Source: Actinoplanes sp. NBC_00393 (GTDB taxonomy: Bacteria; Actinomycetota; Actinomycetes; Mycobacteriales; Micromonosporaceae). From it: DNA of 64,000 nucleotides. Positions 7,907 through 16,300 of this stretch are shown in pieces. The stretch covers positions 8,450,501-8,514,500 of the forward strand of contig NZ_CP107942.1 of NCBI RefSeq assembly GCF_036053395.1, read 5' to 3'. The first letter of the stretch is position 1. The number at the start of each line of letters is the position of its first letter. Below the pieces are notes generated by a model. That model worked only from the letters and a program-made list of their open reading frames with translations. It did not search any database and was not told the DNA's origin. The position numbers and the translations under genes are program-made.

Positions 7907-8800
7907 GTGGACCTGGCGTACCTGCGCGCGCACCCCCAGCATCTCCCGACATTTCTCACTCACCAGCGGATTCGCGAAACCCCGGTGGGCGGCGGCGTGT
8001 GCAACGCCAGCCGATTGACCCTCGACGACGGTTCGTCGCTGTTCGCCAAGACCTGGCCCACCGGCCCGGCGCCGGACGGCATGTTCGCCGCCGAGGCGGC
8101 CGGGCTGGCCTGGCTACGGTCAGCCGGGGCGGTTCCGGTGCCGGAAGTGCTGGTCGCCCTTCCGGAAATGCTCGCCATGGAATGGGTCGAGCCCGGCGAG
8201 CCGACCCCGGCGGCGGCAGCACAATTCGGCCGAGATCTGGCCGCGCTGCATCGCAGTGGCGCCGACGCCTACGGCGCCGATTGGGCGGGTTACATCGGTC
8301 CGCTGCCGCTGGACAACACACCCTCCACGGGCGACTGGGGGTCCTGGTTCGCAGCCCGGCGCCTGGCGCCCTACCTGCGAACTTCCGCGGATCGCGGTGC
8401 GCTTTCCGGCGCCGACATCGCGGTGGTCGAGCAGGTCATCAACACCATTGAGGGGTACGGGGTACCGGAGGCGCCCGCTCGCGTCCACGGGGATCTGTGG
8501 CCGGGGAACCTGCTGTGGGGGGCTGACGGGCGAGGATGGCTCGTCGATCCGGCTGCGCACGGCGGGCATCGGGAGACCGACCTGGCGACGCTCGCGCTGT
8601 TCGGCGGGGTTCCTCATCTGGACACGATCCTGGGGGCCTATCAGGAAGTATGGCCTCTTGCGGACGGGTGGCGCGTACGCGTACCTCTGCATCAATTGCA
8701 CCTGTTGCTGGTGCACACCGCGGCTTTCGGTGGGGGTTATCGCAGCGCGGTGCGCGCAGCGGCCGATGCGGCCCTACGTGGGCTCCCTCCGCAATGTTGA
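7907..8800 (+). CDS. Fructosamine kinase family protein
   Basis: A 297-residue aminoglycoside-phosphotransferase-fold kinase of the fructosamine/ketosamine-3-kinase family. It phosphorylates sugar adducts on lysines (or free ketosamines) so that the glycation product decays. Visible landmarks are the nucleotide loop GGGVCNASRL, the Lys in SLFAKTW, the catalytic loop HGDLWPGNLLWG and the metal site LVDPAAHGGHRETDLATLAL. Start GTG 7907 has AGCGGAAG about 8 bases upstream; a longer reading from TTG 7871 lacks support. It is a single gene, followed by a 130-bp gap with a DnaA-box-like sequence and then moaA. Confidence 0.9.
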   Translation: MDLAYLRAHPQHLPTFLTHQRIRETPVGGGVCNASRLTLDDGSSLFAKTWPTGPAPDGMFAAEAAGLAWLRSAGAVPVPEVLVALPEMLAMEWVEPGEPTPAAAAQFGRDLAALHRSGADAYGADWAGYIGPLPLDNTPSTGDWGSWFAARRLAPYLRTSADRGALSGADIAVVEQVINTIEGYGVPEAPARVHGDLWPGNLLWGADGRGWLVDPAAHGGHRETDLATLALFGGVPHLDTILGAYQEVWPLADGWRVRVPLHQLHLLLVHTAAFGGGYRSAVRAAADAALRGLPPQC

Positions 8801-8835
8801 TCAATAGGGTAGATCGGCCCGGTGTGACGGGCTGG

Positions 8836-8844
8836 TTGTCCACA
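8836..8844 (+). promoter_or_regulatory. DnaA-box-like 9-mer TTGTCCACA
   Basis: An exact match to the high-GC actinobacterial DnaA box TTGTCCACA, in the intergenic region 39 bases ahead of the predicted moaA -10 box. A single box can be chance or could titrate DnaA; nothing else here resembles oriC. Confidence 0.4.
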
Positions 8845-8882
8845 GGTCGAAATGCGTAGCGGCACGGCGAGGCAGGAGCGGC

Positions 8883-8888
8883 TAGATT
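8883..8888 (+). promoter_or_regulatory. Predicted moaA operon -10 box TAGATT
   Basis: TAGATT stands six bases before a GTG at 8895, the spacing of a leaderless transcript whose first codon is that GTG. If so, the moaA mRNA begins at a short upstream reading frame and not at moaA itself. Confidence 0.5.
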
Positions 8889-8894
8889 CGATTC

Positions 8895-8942
8895 GTGAGC
8901 CTCTCCTGGAGATCATCCGCCCGAGCGCGGAGGCGGCGGTGA
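8895..8942 (+). CDS. 15-codon leader ORF overlapping moaA start
   Basis: GTG 8895 opens a 15-residue frame, MSLSWRSSARARRRR, whose TGA at 8940-8942 overlaps the moaA GTG start (GTGA). It follows a TAGATT -10 box by six bases, as leaderless genes do. The peptide is Arg-rich at its end and includes AGA, CGA and AGG codons. Translation of the leader would carry ribosomes to the GGAGG of moaA, so coupling or attenuation is plausible. The peptide has no known homologue that I recall. Evidence is positional only. Confidence 0.4.
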   Translation: MSLSWRSSARARRRR

Positions 8943-9946
8943 CACCGCTCGCCGATCGCTTCGGCCGCGTCGCCACCGATCTGCGCGTGTCGCTGACCGA
9001 TCGGTGCAATCTGCGCTGCACCTATTGCATGCCCGCAGAGGGTCTGGCGTGGATGCCGCAGCCTCAGCAGCTGACCGACGACGAGGTCAGCCGGCTGGTG
9101 CGGATCGCTGTGGAGCAGCTCGGTGTGACCGAGGTCCGGTTCACCGGTGGTGAGCCGCTGATCCGTCGTGGGCTGGTGCGCATCGTTACCGAGGCCGCGC
9201 AGCTCGACCCCCGGCCACGACTGTCGGTCACCACGAACGGCATCGGGCTCGACCGGATCGCGGCGCCGCTGCGGGACGCCGGCCTCGATCGGGTGAACGT
9301 TTCGCTCGACACCCTGGACCCGGCAAGGTTCCACACCTTGACCAGGCGTGATCGGCACGCTGATGTGCTGTCCGGTCTGCGGGCCGCAGCTGAAGCGGGT
9401 TTGACTCCCGTGAAGATCAATACCGTGCTGATGCGCGGGGTGAACGATGACGAGGCGCCGGCCCTGCTGCGGTTCGCGCTGGACCATGGCTATCAGTTGC
9501 GCTTCATCGAGCAGATGCCGCTGGATGCGCAACACCAGTGGGACCGGCACGAGATGGTCACCGCGGAGGAGATCCTCGCGGCCCTCGAGCCGTTCGGCCT
9601 GCAGCCCGACAATGTTTCACGTGGAACAGCGCCGGCTGAGACCTGGCTGGTTCCCGGACACATCGATGCGGCGGGGGAGCCGGCCCGGGTCGGCGTGATC
9701 GCGAGTGTGACGCGTCCGTTCTGCGGCGATTGCGACCGCACCCGGCTTACCGCCGACGGTCAGGTCCGCAACTGCCTGTTCGCGACCGAGGAGAGCGACT
9801 TGCGCAAGTTGCTGCGCGACGGTGCGCCGGACGGTGAGATCGCCGAGGCCTGGCGAGTCGCCATGTGGGGCAAGCGCGCCGGTCACGGCATTGATGACCC
9901 GTCGTTCCTGCAGCCCGCCCGTCCCATGTCCGCCATCGGAGGCTGA
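8939..9946 (+). CDS. moaA: GTP 3',8-cyclase MoaA
   Basis: A 335-residue radical-SAM enzyme that starts molybdenum cofactor synthesis by rearranging GTP to 3',8-cyclo-GTP. The N-terminal cluster motif CNLRCTYC (Cys23, 27, 30) is present. RFTGGEPLIRRGL and LSVTTNGIGL follow. The C-terminal cluster lies in PFCGDCDRTRLTADGQVRNC, and the protein ends in a GG dipeptide (MSAIGG) as active MoaA does. GTG 8939 has GGAGG five bases upstream; an in-frame ATG at 8852 would give a longer form but has no ribosome site. moaD follows after two bases, so they form an operon. Confidence 0.93.
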   Translation: MTPLADRFGRVATDLRVSLTDRCNLRCTYCMPAEGLAWMPQPQQLTDDEVSRLVRIAVEQLGVTEVRFTGGEPLIRRGLVRIVTEAAQLDPRPRLSVTTNGIGLDRIAAPLRDAGLDRVNVSLDTLDPARFHTLTRRDRHADVLSGLRAAAEAGLTPVKINTVLMRGVNDDEAPALLRFALDHGYQLRFIEQMPLDAQHQWDRHEMVTAEEILAALEPFGLQPDNVSRGTAPAETWLVPGHIDAAGEPARVGVIASVTRPFCGDCDRTRLTADGQVRNCLFATEESDLRKLLRDGAPDGEIAEAWRVAMWGKRAGHGIDDPSFLQPARPMSAIGG

Positions 9947-9948
9947 CC

Positions 9949-10191
9949 GTGCTCACCGTGCGCTACTTCGCGGGTGCCCGCGCGGCCGCCGGCGGGACCT
10001 CGTCGGAGTCTGTTGCTGCCGGGTCCCTCGACGAACTCACCCAGGTGCTGGTCGAACGGCATGGTGAGCGGCTCGGGCTGGTGCTCAAGGCGGCCAGCTT
10101 TCTGGTCGACGGCCTGACCTGCCACGACCGTCAGGCAGCTCTGCCGGGCGGCGCGACCGTGGACATCCTGCCGCCGTTCGCGGGCGGCTGA
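9949..10191 (+). CDS. moaD: MoaD/ThiS family sulfur carrier protein
   Basis: An 80-residue ubiquitin-fold protein ending in PPFAGG. The C-terminal Gly-Gly is adenylated and thiocarboxylated to give the sulfur donor of molybdopterin synthase. The start LTVRYFAGARAAAG and the stretch VDILPPFAGG are typical of MoaD. The GTG start lies two bases after the moaA stop, with GGAGG inside the end of moaA. Its partner MoaE is encoded 12 kb away at 21.4-21.9 kb, not next to it. Confidence 0.9.
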   Translation: MLTVRYFAGARAAAGGTSSESVAAGSLDELTQVLVERHGERLGLVLKAASFLVDGLTCHDRQAALPGGATVDILPPFAGG

Positions 10192-10221
10192 TTTGTCGTA
10201 CCCCTCCGGCAGCATGCTGGC

Positions 10222-10770
10222 ATGCCCGTTCACGTCGCCAGCCGCCGCCGGAAGCCGGAGTCTGTCCGCGCTGCGTACCCAGAGGCCACGATCGTCGACG
10301 TGACCTCCCGGGGGCCGGAGCCATGGGTGCGGCTGAGCCCGTTCTATCCGCACGGTGGCATTCCGGTGCCGCTGAGCGCGGGTGCCGTCAGTGCATCTGT
10401 TGAGGGCATCTGGCAGGCGCTCAAGGTGTTCGAGCAAGCCGACGTCGATCCGTCGAAGCTCGCGGTGACGAGCATGACGGGGCTGAAGCGCACGGTCCGG
10501 CGGTTCGGTCCGGTGCGAGGGCATCGCGCCGGGCTGCTCGGTGAGGCCCTGCTCGGGTATCAGGAGGCACGGCAGCAGATCTATCTGCCGGCGTACCGGT
10601 GGATGCTGGAACACCGAGCTCAAGAGCTGGTGGAACGGCTGCGGGAGATGGCCGGTGGCGATCTGGTGCTGCTGGACTACACCACCAACGGGGACCTGGC
10701 GGATACCTCGAGCCCGCTGTCGCATGCTGCTCTCATCGCGCGCTACATCGCAGGCCGGTGGCCGGGGTGA
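10222..10770 (+). CDS. Uncharacterised protein (possibly DUF6939)
   Basis: A 182-residue soluble protein that I cannot assign with confidence; it resembles what I recall as DUF6939. It has a basic N-terminus (VASRRRKPESVRAAYPEA), a middle with PWVRLSPFYPHGGIPVP and SASVEGIWQALKVFEQADVD, and a basic helix MTGLKRTVRRFGPVRGHRAG. Its C-terminal part is YLPAYRWMLEHRAQELVERL and LDYTTNGDLADTSSPLSHAA. The Y/W/H-rich blocks look like an enzyme or nucleic-acid-binding core. It lies 30 bp after moaD in the same direction, but I see no functional link. A GC-rich minisatellite follows its stop. Confidence 0.65.
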   Translation: MPVHVASRRRKPESVRAAYPEATIVDVTSRGPEPWVRLSPFYPHGGIPVPLSAGAVSASVEGIWQALKVFEQADVDPSKLAVTSMTGLKRTVRRFGPVRGHRAGLLGEALLGYQEARQQIYLPAYRWMLEHRAQELVERLREMAGGDLVLLDYTTNGDLADTSSPLSHAALIARYIAGRWPG

Positions 10771-10800
10771 GGCCGGGTAGGCCGGGCGGCCAGGTGAGGC

Positions 10801-10927
10801 CGGTGGTGGCCCGGTCGGGCCGGTGGCCCGGCCAGGGCGGTGGCCCGGCCAGGGCGGTGGCCCGTCGGCCAGGGCGGTGGCCCTGCGGCCAGCGCGGTGG
10901 CCCGGTCAGGCTGGTGGCCCGGTCAGG
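10801..10927. repeat. GC-rich 17-20-bp minisatellite in a convergent intergenic region
   Basis: About seven imperfect copies of a unit close to CGGTGGCCCGGCCAGGG, varying from 16 to 20 bp, fill most of the 200-bp gap between two convergent genes. No reading frame with coding character crosses it. Slippage and expansion are the likely origin. Confidence 0.75.
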
Positions 10928-10970
10928 TGAGGGCGGTAGTCGGGATGAGGCCCGCCTGGCCGGTTTGGGA

Positions 10971-11819
10971 TCAGTCGCCGCGGCCCTCCCAGGTTGTCAC
11001 GCAGGCCTCGTTGCCCTCGGCGTCGGCGAGTACCCAGAAGGCCGGCGCACGATCGGCCGAGACCAGACGCCCGCCGGCTGCCAGGGCGGCCTCGACCCGG
11101 GCCTCGGCCACGTCATGCGGGACGGCGATGTCGAAGTGGATGCGGTTCCGCTGCGGCCGCGGCGCATCCATCTGCTGGAACCAGACCACCGGCGAGAGCC
11201 CGAGCGGGTCGATGATCGTGCCATCGCCGCCCGGCTTGTCGACGTAGGCGAGGACGGCCTTCCAGAACGGGCGGATCGCGGCGATGTCCAAGGCGTCGAT
11301 GGCGATATCGAGGATCTGCAGCTGCCCCAGGTCGAGGTCAGGATCGGCAGCGTCGTGCAGCGCCGCGGACATCCGGTCGGCCGGGGCCGGGTTGGGGATG
11401 TCAGCTTCGTGCGGCGCCGCGGACATCTGGCGGGCCGGGTCCAGGTTATGGGTGGCAGCGTTGTGCAGCGCCGCGGAGATTTGGTGGGCCTGGGCGACGT
11501 CGCGGGCGGTCAGGGTGGCGATGGTGCGGGTCTGCAGGGTGAGCATCACCCGGTTGGGGCGGAGGTCCACGTGTAGGTGGTCATCGGCGTCGCTGCCGCA
11601 AGCCTCGACGGCGGCCGCCGCGACCTCGGCGGCCCGGCGCAGCGAGTCGACGGGCACCGCCGTTCGGAGCGTGCCGAGGACGAGCCGCCATCCGTGATCG
11701 CTGACGGCCTCCGATGCCTGCCGCCGGTTCAGCCTGCGCTCCGCGGTTGCCGGCCGGTCCGGTCGCCCGTCCGCCGATTCGAGCGCTCCGGGCTCCGGGT
11801 CGGGCGGTTTCTGATTCAC
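10971..11819 (-). CDS. PCD-like plus VOC (glyoxalase) domain fusion protein
   Basis: A 282-residue two-domain protein. The N-terminal half (about 25-125) resembles pterin-4a-carbinolamine dehydratase: RRQASEAVSDHGWRLVLGTL, then a degenerate active-site stretch with DDHLHVDL and, further on, LTARDVAQAHQIS. The C-terminal part (about 165-282) is a vicinal-oxygen-chelate domain with LQILDIAIDALDIAAIRPFW and FDIAVPHDVAEARVEAALAA, ending AFWVLADAEGNEACV. Between them lies a linker of three 18-residue repeats. The substrate is unknown. The start is GTG 11819, with only weak ribosome-site support. The fusion type is known in actinobacteria; the repeat linker looks local. Confidence 0.8.
   Translation of the reverse strand: MNQKPPDPEPGALESADGRPDRPATAERRLNRRQASEAVSDHGWRLVLGTLRTAVPVDSLRRAAEVAAAAVEACGSDADDHLHVDLRPNRVMLTLQTRTIATLTARDVAQAHQISAALHNAATHNLDPARQMSAAPHEADIPNPAPADRMSAALHDAADPDLDLGQLQILDIAIDALDIAAIRPFWKAVLAYVDKPGGDGTIIDPLGLSPVVWFQQMDAPRPQRNRIHFDIAVPHDVAEARVEAALAAGGRLVSADRAPAFWVLADAEGNEACVTTWEGRGD
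11330..11495 (-). repeat. Three 54-bp repeats encoding the linker of the PCD-VOC protein
   Basis: The linker reads as three 18-residue units: HQISAALHNAATHNLDPA, RQMSAAPHEADIPNPAPA and DRMSAALHDAADPDLDLG. Their DNA is similarly repeated (GCAGCGCCGCGGA recurs on the plus strand). The boundaries given are approximate. Confidence 0.7.
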
Positions 11820-11976
11820 CCGGACAGGGTGGCAGAAACGTCGGCCCGGACGCAGTCCCCGAGCAGTTGAGCAAAGCTGAGACAGGCCTGAGAGGCACCT
11901 GCGGTGAGTCGGGGACACTGGTTTCCGGCAAGCTGTTACACGCGCGGCCGGAGCGGCCGTTGGGGGAGGGTTTTCG

Positions 11977-13284
11977 TTGGGCTTCGTCGCGGTGGTCCTG
12001 CTGATCATCGGTCTGATCCATTTGTACCTGTGGAAGCGGCTGGTCCGCGACCCCCTGCGGCCCGGGTGGGGACGCCGCGTCGGCACGGCGTTGATCGTGC
12101 TTTTCGCTCTGTCGGTGCCGGTGACTCTGATCGGCGTCCGCAACGGCCATTTCCAGTGGCTCTCGTGGCCCGGCTACCTGTGGATCGCGGTCATGTTCTA
12201 CCTGCTGGTGACGCTCGCGGTCCTGGAACTGCCACGACTCGCCGCGGTCCTGCTGTGGGCCAACCGTGGGCGTACCCCCAAGGAAGCGCAGCCAGCGACC
12301 GCCGCAAGCAGCGCCGCCCCGGCCGGGACGAGCGAAGCCGGGCTGAGCAAAGCCAGGCTGAACGAAGCCGTGCCGGTCGGTCCGGCCTCAGACATCAGCG
12401 ACGCTGATGGGACCAGCCGATCCATCGCGGAGGCTGAACCAGGCGACGCCAAGACCGACGAAGGCATCAACCGACGGCTGCTCCTGGCCCGCGGCACGGC
12501 CATCTTCGCCGGTCTCACGGCGGCGAGCGTGACCGGGTACGGCGTGAAGACCGCAACCGGCGCTCCCCAGATCGACCGGGTGCAGATCCCGCTGGCCAAA
12601 CTCCCCCGAGCGATGGACGGCACCCGGCTCGCGGTCGTCTCCGACATTCACATCGGCCCGCTGACCGGCGTCAACCATGCCCGGCGGATCGTCCAGGTGA
12701 TCAACTCGGTGGACGCCGATCTGGTCTGCGTCGTGGGCGACCTGGTCGACGGCAGCGTTGCGGAGCTGGGCGAGTTCGCCGCCCCGCTGGCCGGCATCGA
12801 GTCGCGGCGCGGGGCTTTCTTCGTGACCGGCAACCACGAGTACTACTCGGGCCACGAGCAGTGGATCGACGAGGTCGCCCGGCTCGGGCTGCGTCCGCTG
12901 CGCAACGAGCGGCTGGAGATCGAGGGCCTGGACCTCGCCGGGGTGAACGATCTGAACGGCGAGGAACACGGCGACGCCCCCGACTTCGCCCGCGCCCTGG
13001 GTGACCGGGATCCGAGCCGCCCGGTCGTCCTGATGGCGCACCAGCCGGTGGCGGCGAAAGAGGCCGCACCTTTCGGTGTCGACCTGCAGATCTCCGGTCA
13101 CACCCACGGCGGTCAGATGGTGCCGTTCAACTTCCTCGTGAAGTTGCAGCAACCGGTAGTCTCCGGCTTCGGAGAGGTGGACGGCGTGCCGGTGTACGTG
13201 ACCAACGGCGCGGGGTTCTGGGGTCCACCGGTCCGGGTCGGCGCACCCCCGCAGGTCACGGTCATCGAATTGCGTACGGCGTAA
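11977..13284 (+). CDS. Membrane-anchored metallophosphoesterase (YkuE/Icc-like)
   Basis: A 435-residue protein. Three N-terminal membrane helices (about 2-20, 36-55, 62-88) are followed by a low-complexity Ala/Ser/Glu linker and a further hydrophobic segment near 165-185 behind NRRLLLARG. The calcineurin-like domain has all metal motifs: VVSDIHIGP, VVGDLVDG, TGNHEYYSG and ISGHTHGGQ. The domain is probably extracytoplasmic and could hydrolyse phosphodiesters or lipid-linked phosphates; the substrate is unknown. The start is TTG 11977, six bases after GGGAGGG. An upstream region of 157 bp separates it from the divergent PCD-VOC gene. Confidence 0.87.
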   Translation: MGFVAVVLLIIGLIHLYLWKRLVRDPLRPGWGRRVGTALIVLFALSVPVTLIGVRNGHFQWLSWPGYLWIAVMFYLLVTLAVLELPRLAAVLLWANRGRTPKEAQPATAASSAAPAGTSEAGLSKARLNEAVPVGPASDISDADGTSRSIAEAEPGDAKTDEGINRRLLLARGTAIFAGLTAASVTGYGVKTATGAPQIDRVQIPLAKLPRAMDGTRLAVVSDIHIGPLTGVNHARRIVQVINSVDADLVCVVGDLVDGSVAELGEFAAPLAGIESRRGAFFVTGNHEYYSGHEQWIDEVARLGLRPLRNERLEIEGLDLAGVNDLNGEEHGDAPDFARALGDRDPSRPVVLMAHQPVAAKEAAPFGVDLQISGHTHGGQMVPFNFLVKLQQPVVSGFGEVDGVPVYVTNGAGFWGPPVRVGAPPQVTVIELRTA

Positions 13285-13364
13285 CCCATCAAGATCGGTA
13301 AGTGTGTTTGAGCGTGGCGATTCGTGGTGGCACCGACGGCCGTGACAGGATGCGGGGCGTGGGA

Positions 13365-16300
13365 GTGACCGCTGATGCATATGTCGCGGACCTCCACATT
13401 CACTCGCGTTATTCGCGGGCCTGCAGCCGTGATCTGACGCTGCCCAACCTGGCCTGGTGGGCGCGGCGCAAGGGAATCGCGTTGCTCGGCACCGGCGACT
13501 TCACGCATCCGGCGTGGTTCGAGCACCTCAAGGAGAGTCTCGAGCCCGCCGAGCCGGGCCTGTTCCGGCTGGCCGATGAGAAGCCGGTGACGAAGCGCCT
13601 GCCCGGTTCGCTGCGCGGCACCGACCCGGCCCGGTTCATGCTCAGCGTGGAGATCTCGACGATCTACAAGCGGGACGATCGCACCCGCAAGGTGCACCAC
13701 CTGCTGTACGCACCGGACTTCACCTCGGTCGAAAAGATCAACACCGCACTGGGCCGGATCGGCAACCTGACCGCCGACGGCCGCCCGATCCTCGGCCTGG
13801 ACTCGCGGAACCTGCTCGAGATCACCCTGGAGGCCGGCGGCTATCTGATCCCGGCGCACATCTGGACGCCGTGGTTCTCCGCGCTCGGCTCGAAGTCCGG
13901 CTTCGACGCGATCGCCGACTGCTACGCCGACCTGGCCGAGCACGTCACGGCTGTGGAGACCGGCCTCTCCTCGGACCCGGAGATGAACTGGCGGGTCTCC
14001 AGCCTCGACCGGTACCGCCTGGTGTCGAACTCCGACGCGCACTCACCGGCCGCCCTGGCCCGCGAGGCCACCCTCTTCACCGGCACCCCGGACTACTTCG
14101 CGGTCAAGGACGGCGTCGGCCTGGCCGGCACGCTGGAGTTCTTCCCGGAAGAGGGCAAGTACCACGCTGACGGCCACCGCGCCTGCGGCGTCAACTGGGA
14201 GCCTTCGAAGACACGCGCCGCGAACGGTCGCTGCCCCGAGTGCGGCCGGCCGCTCACCGTCGGCGTGCTCAGCCGGGTCGAGGACCTCGCCGACCGCCCG
14301 CTCGGTTTCCACAAGGACACCCACGTCGAGCACCTGATCCAGCTGCACGAGATCCTCGGCGAGATCCACGGGGTCGGCCCGAAGTCGAAGACCGTCGAGT
14401 CGCAGCTCAACCACCTGGTCGCCACGCTCGGCGCGGAGCTGGACATCCTGCGCAAGATCCCGGTCGAGGAGATCGGCAAGGCCGGTGGCGAGGAGCTGCG
14501 CGAGGCGATCACCCGCCTCCGGCGCGGCGATGTGCGCCGGGTGCCGGGCTACGACGGCGAGTACGGCGTGATCACCCTCTTCGACCCGGGCGAGCTGCGC
14601 AATCGGACGAGTGCTCCGCAGGTCGAGACGCTGTTCGACATGCTCCCGACGGAAATCGCGGAGAAGCCGCGGACGCCGGCGAAGGACGAGAAGCCGAAGC
14701 CGAAGGCCAAACCGGCGAAGGAGAAGCCGGCTCCGCCGCCACTCGCACCGCCGCCCAGCCCGCACGAGCCGTTCGAGCCGATGCTGGCCGGAATGGAAGA
14801 GGTCGGCACCGGCCTGCTCGACCGGCTCGACGCGATGCAGCGGGTGGCCGCGTCCGCGCCGGGCGGGCCGCTGCTCATCGTGGCCGGCCCGGGCACCGGC
14901 AAGACCCGCACGCTGACGCACCGGATCGCGTACCTCTGTGCCGAGCTGGGCGTCTTCCCGGAGCGGTGCCTGGCGATCACCTTCACCCGGCGGGCCGCCG
15001 CCGAACTGAAGGAGCGACTCGAGGCGCTGCTGGGTGACGTCGCCGAGGACATCACGGTCGGCACGTTCCACTCGCTGGGCCTGACCGTGCTGAAGGAGAA
15101 CGCGAAGGCGGCCGGCCTCGGTTCCGGCTGGCGGATCGCGGACGATCAGGAGCAGGCTCAGGCTCGGGAGCAGGCCGGCGAGGACGACGCGGCGTATCGC
15201 AAGCTGCTGCGCCAGCAGGACCTGGTGGATCTGGACGACCTGATCAGTGTGCCGATGACGCTGCTGCGCGAAGATCCGGCGCTGGTCGAGAAGTACCGCA
15301 GGCGCTGGCAGTGGATCTTCGTGGACGAGTACCAGGACGTCGACGAGCTCCAGTACGAGCTGCTGCGGCTGCTCAGCCCGGCCGACGGCAACCTGTGCGC
15401 GATCGGCGACCCGGACCAGGCGATCTACTCGTTCCGCGGCGCCGACGTGCGGTACTTCCTCCGCTTCAACCAGGACTTCGTGGACGCCCGGCTGGTCCGG
15501 CTGACCCGCAACTACCGGTCGTCGGCGCCGATCCTGGCCGCCGCGGTGCAGGCCATCGCTCCGTCGTCGCTGGTGAGCGGCCGGCGGCTGGACCCGGCCC
15601 GGCTGGATCCGGAGGCCGCGCTGGTCGGTCGCTACCCGGCGCGCAGTGTCGCCGACGAGGCCGACTTCGTGGTGCGCACGATCGACGAGCTGGTCGGCGG
15701 CCTGTCTCACCGGTCGCTCGACTCGGGCCGCGTGGACTCCCGCGCCACCGTCGTCGGCAACTTGTCATTTTCGGACATCGCGGTGCTGTATCGCACCGAC
15801 ACGCAGTCCGGCCCGATCGTCGACGCGCTGTCGCGAGCCGGCATTCCGGTGCAGAAGCGCTCGCACAACCGGCTGCGCGACCGCGCCGGGGTCCAGGTCA
15901 TCGCCCGCGAGCTGCGGCACGCGGGCGGGCCGGCCGGTTCACTTCCGGTCCGGGTCAAGGCCGCCGCGCAGACACTGGCCCAGAGGTACGCGGCACCCAC
16001 ACTCGACGGCGGCCAGCTCACCCCGGAAGACGTCTGGTCCTCGGCGGAACTGCTGATGCCGCTGGCCAACCGGGTCGGCGAGGACCTGCCGCTGTTCCTG
16101 CAGCAGCTGGAGACCGGCGCTGAGGTGGACGCCCTGGACCCGCGGGCCGAGGCGGTCAACCTGCTGACCCTGCACGCCGCGAAGGGCCTGGAGTTCCCGG
16201 TCGTCTTCCTGGTCGGCTGCGAGGACGGGCTGCTCCCGCTGCGCTGGCCCGGCTCGGCACCGTCGGACGATGACATCGCCGAGGAGCGCCGGCTGTTCTT

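Noticed and set aside
14043..15710. 555-codon minus-strand frame inside the PHP-UvrD gene
   Set aside because: Shadow of a well-supported helicase frame; no ribosome site and Arg/Leu/Gln-rich composition.
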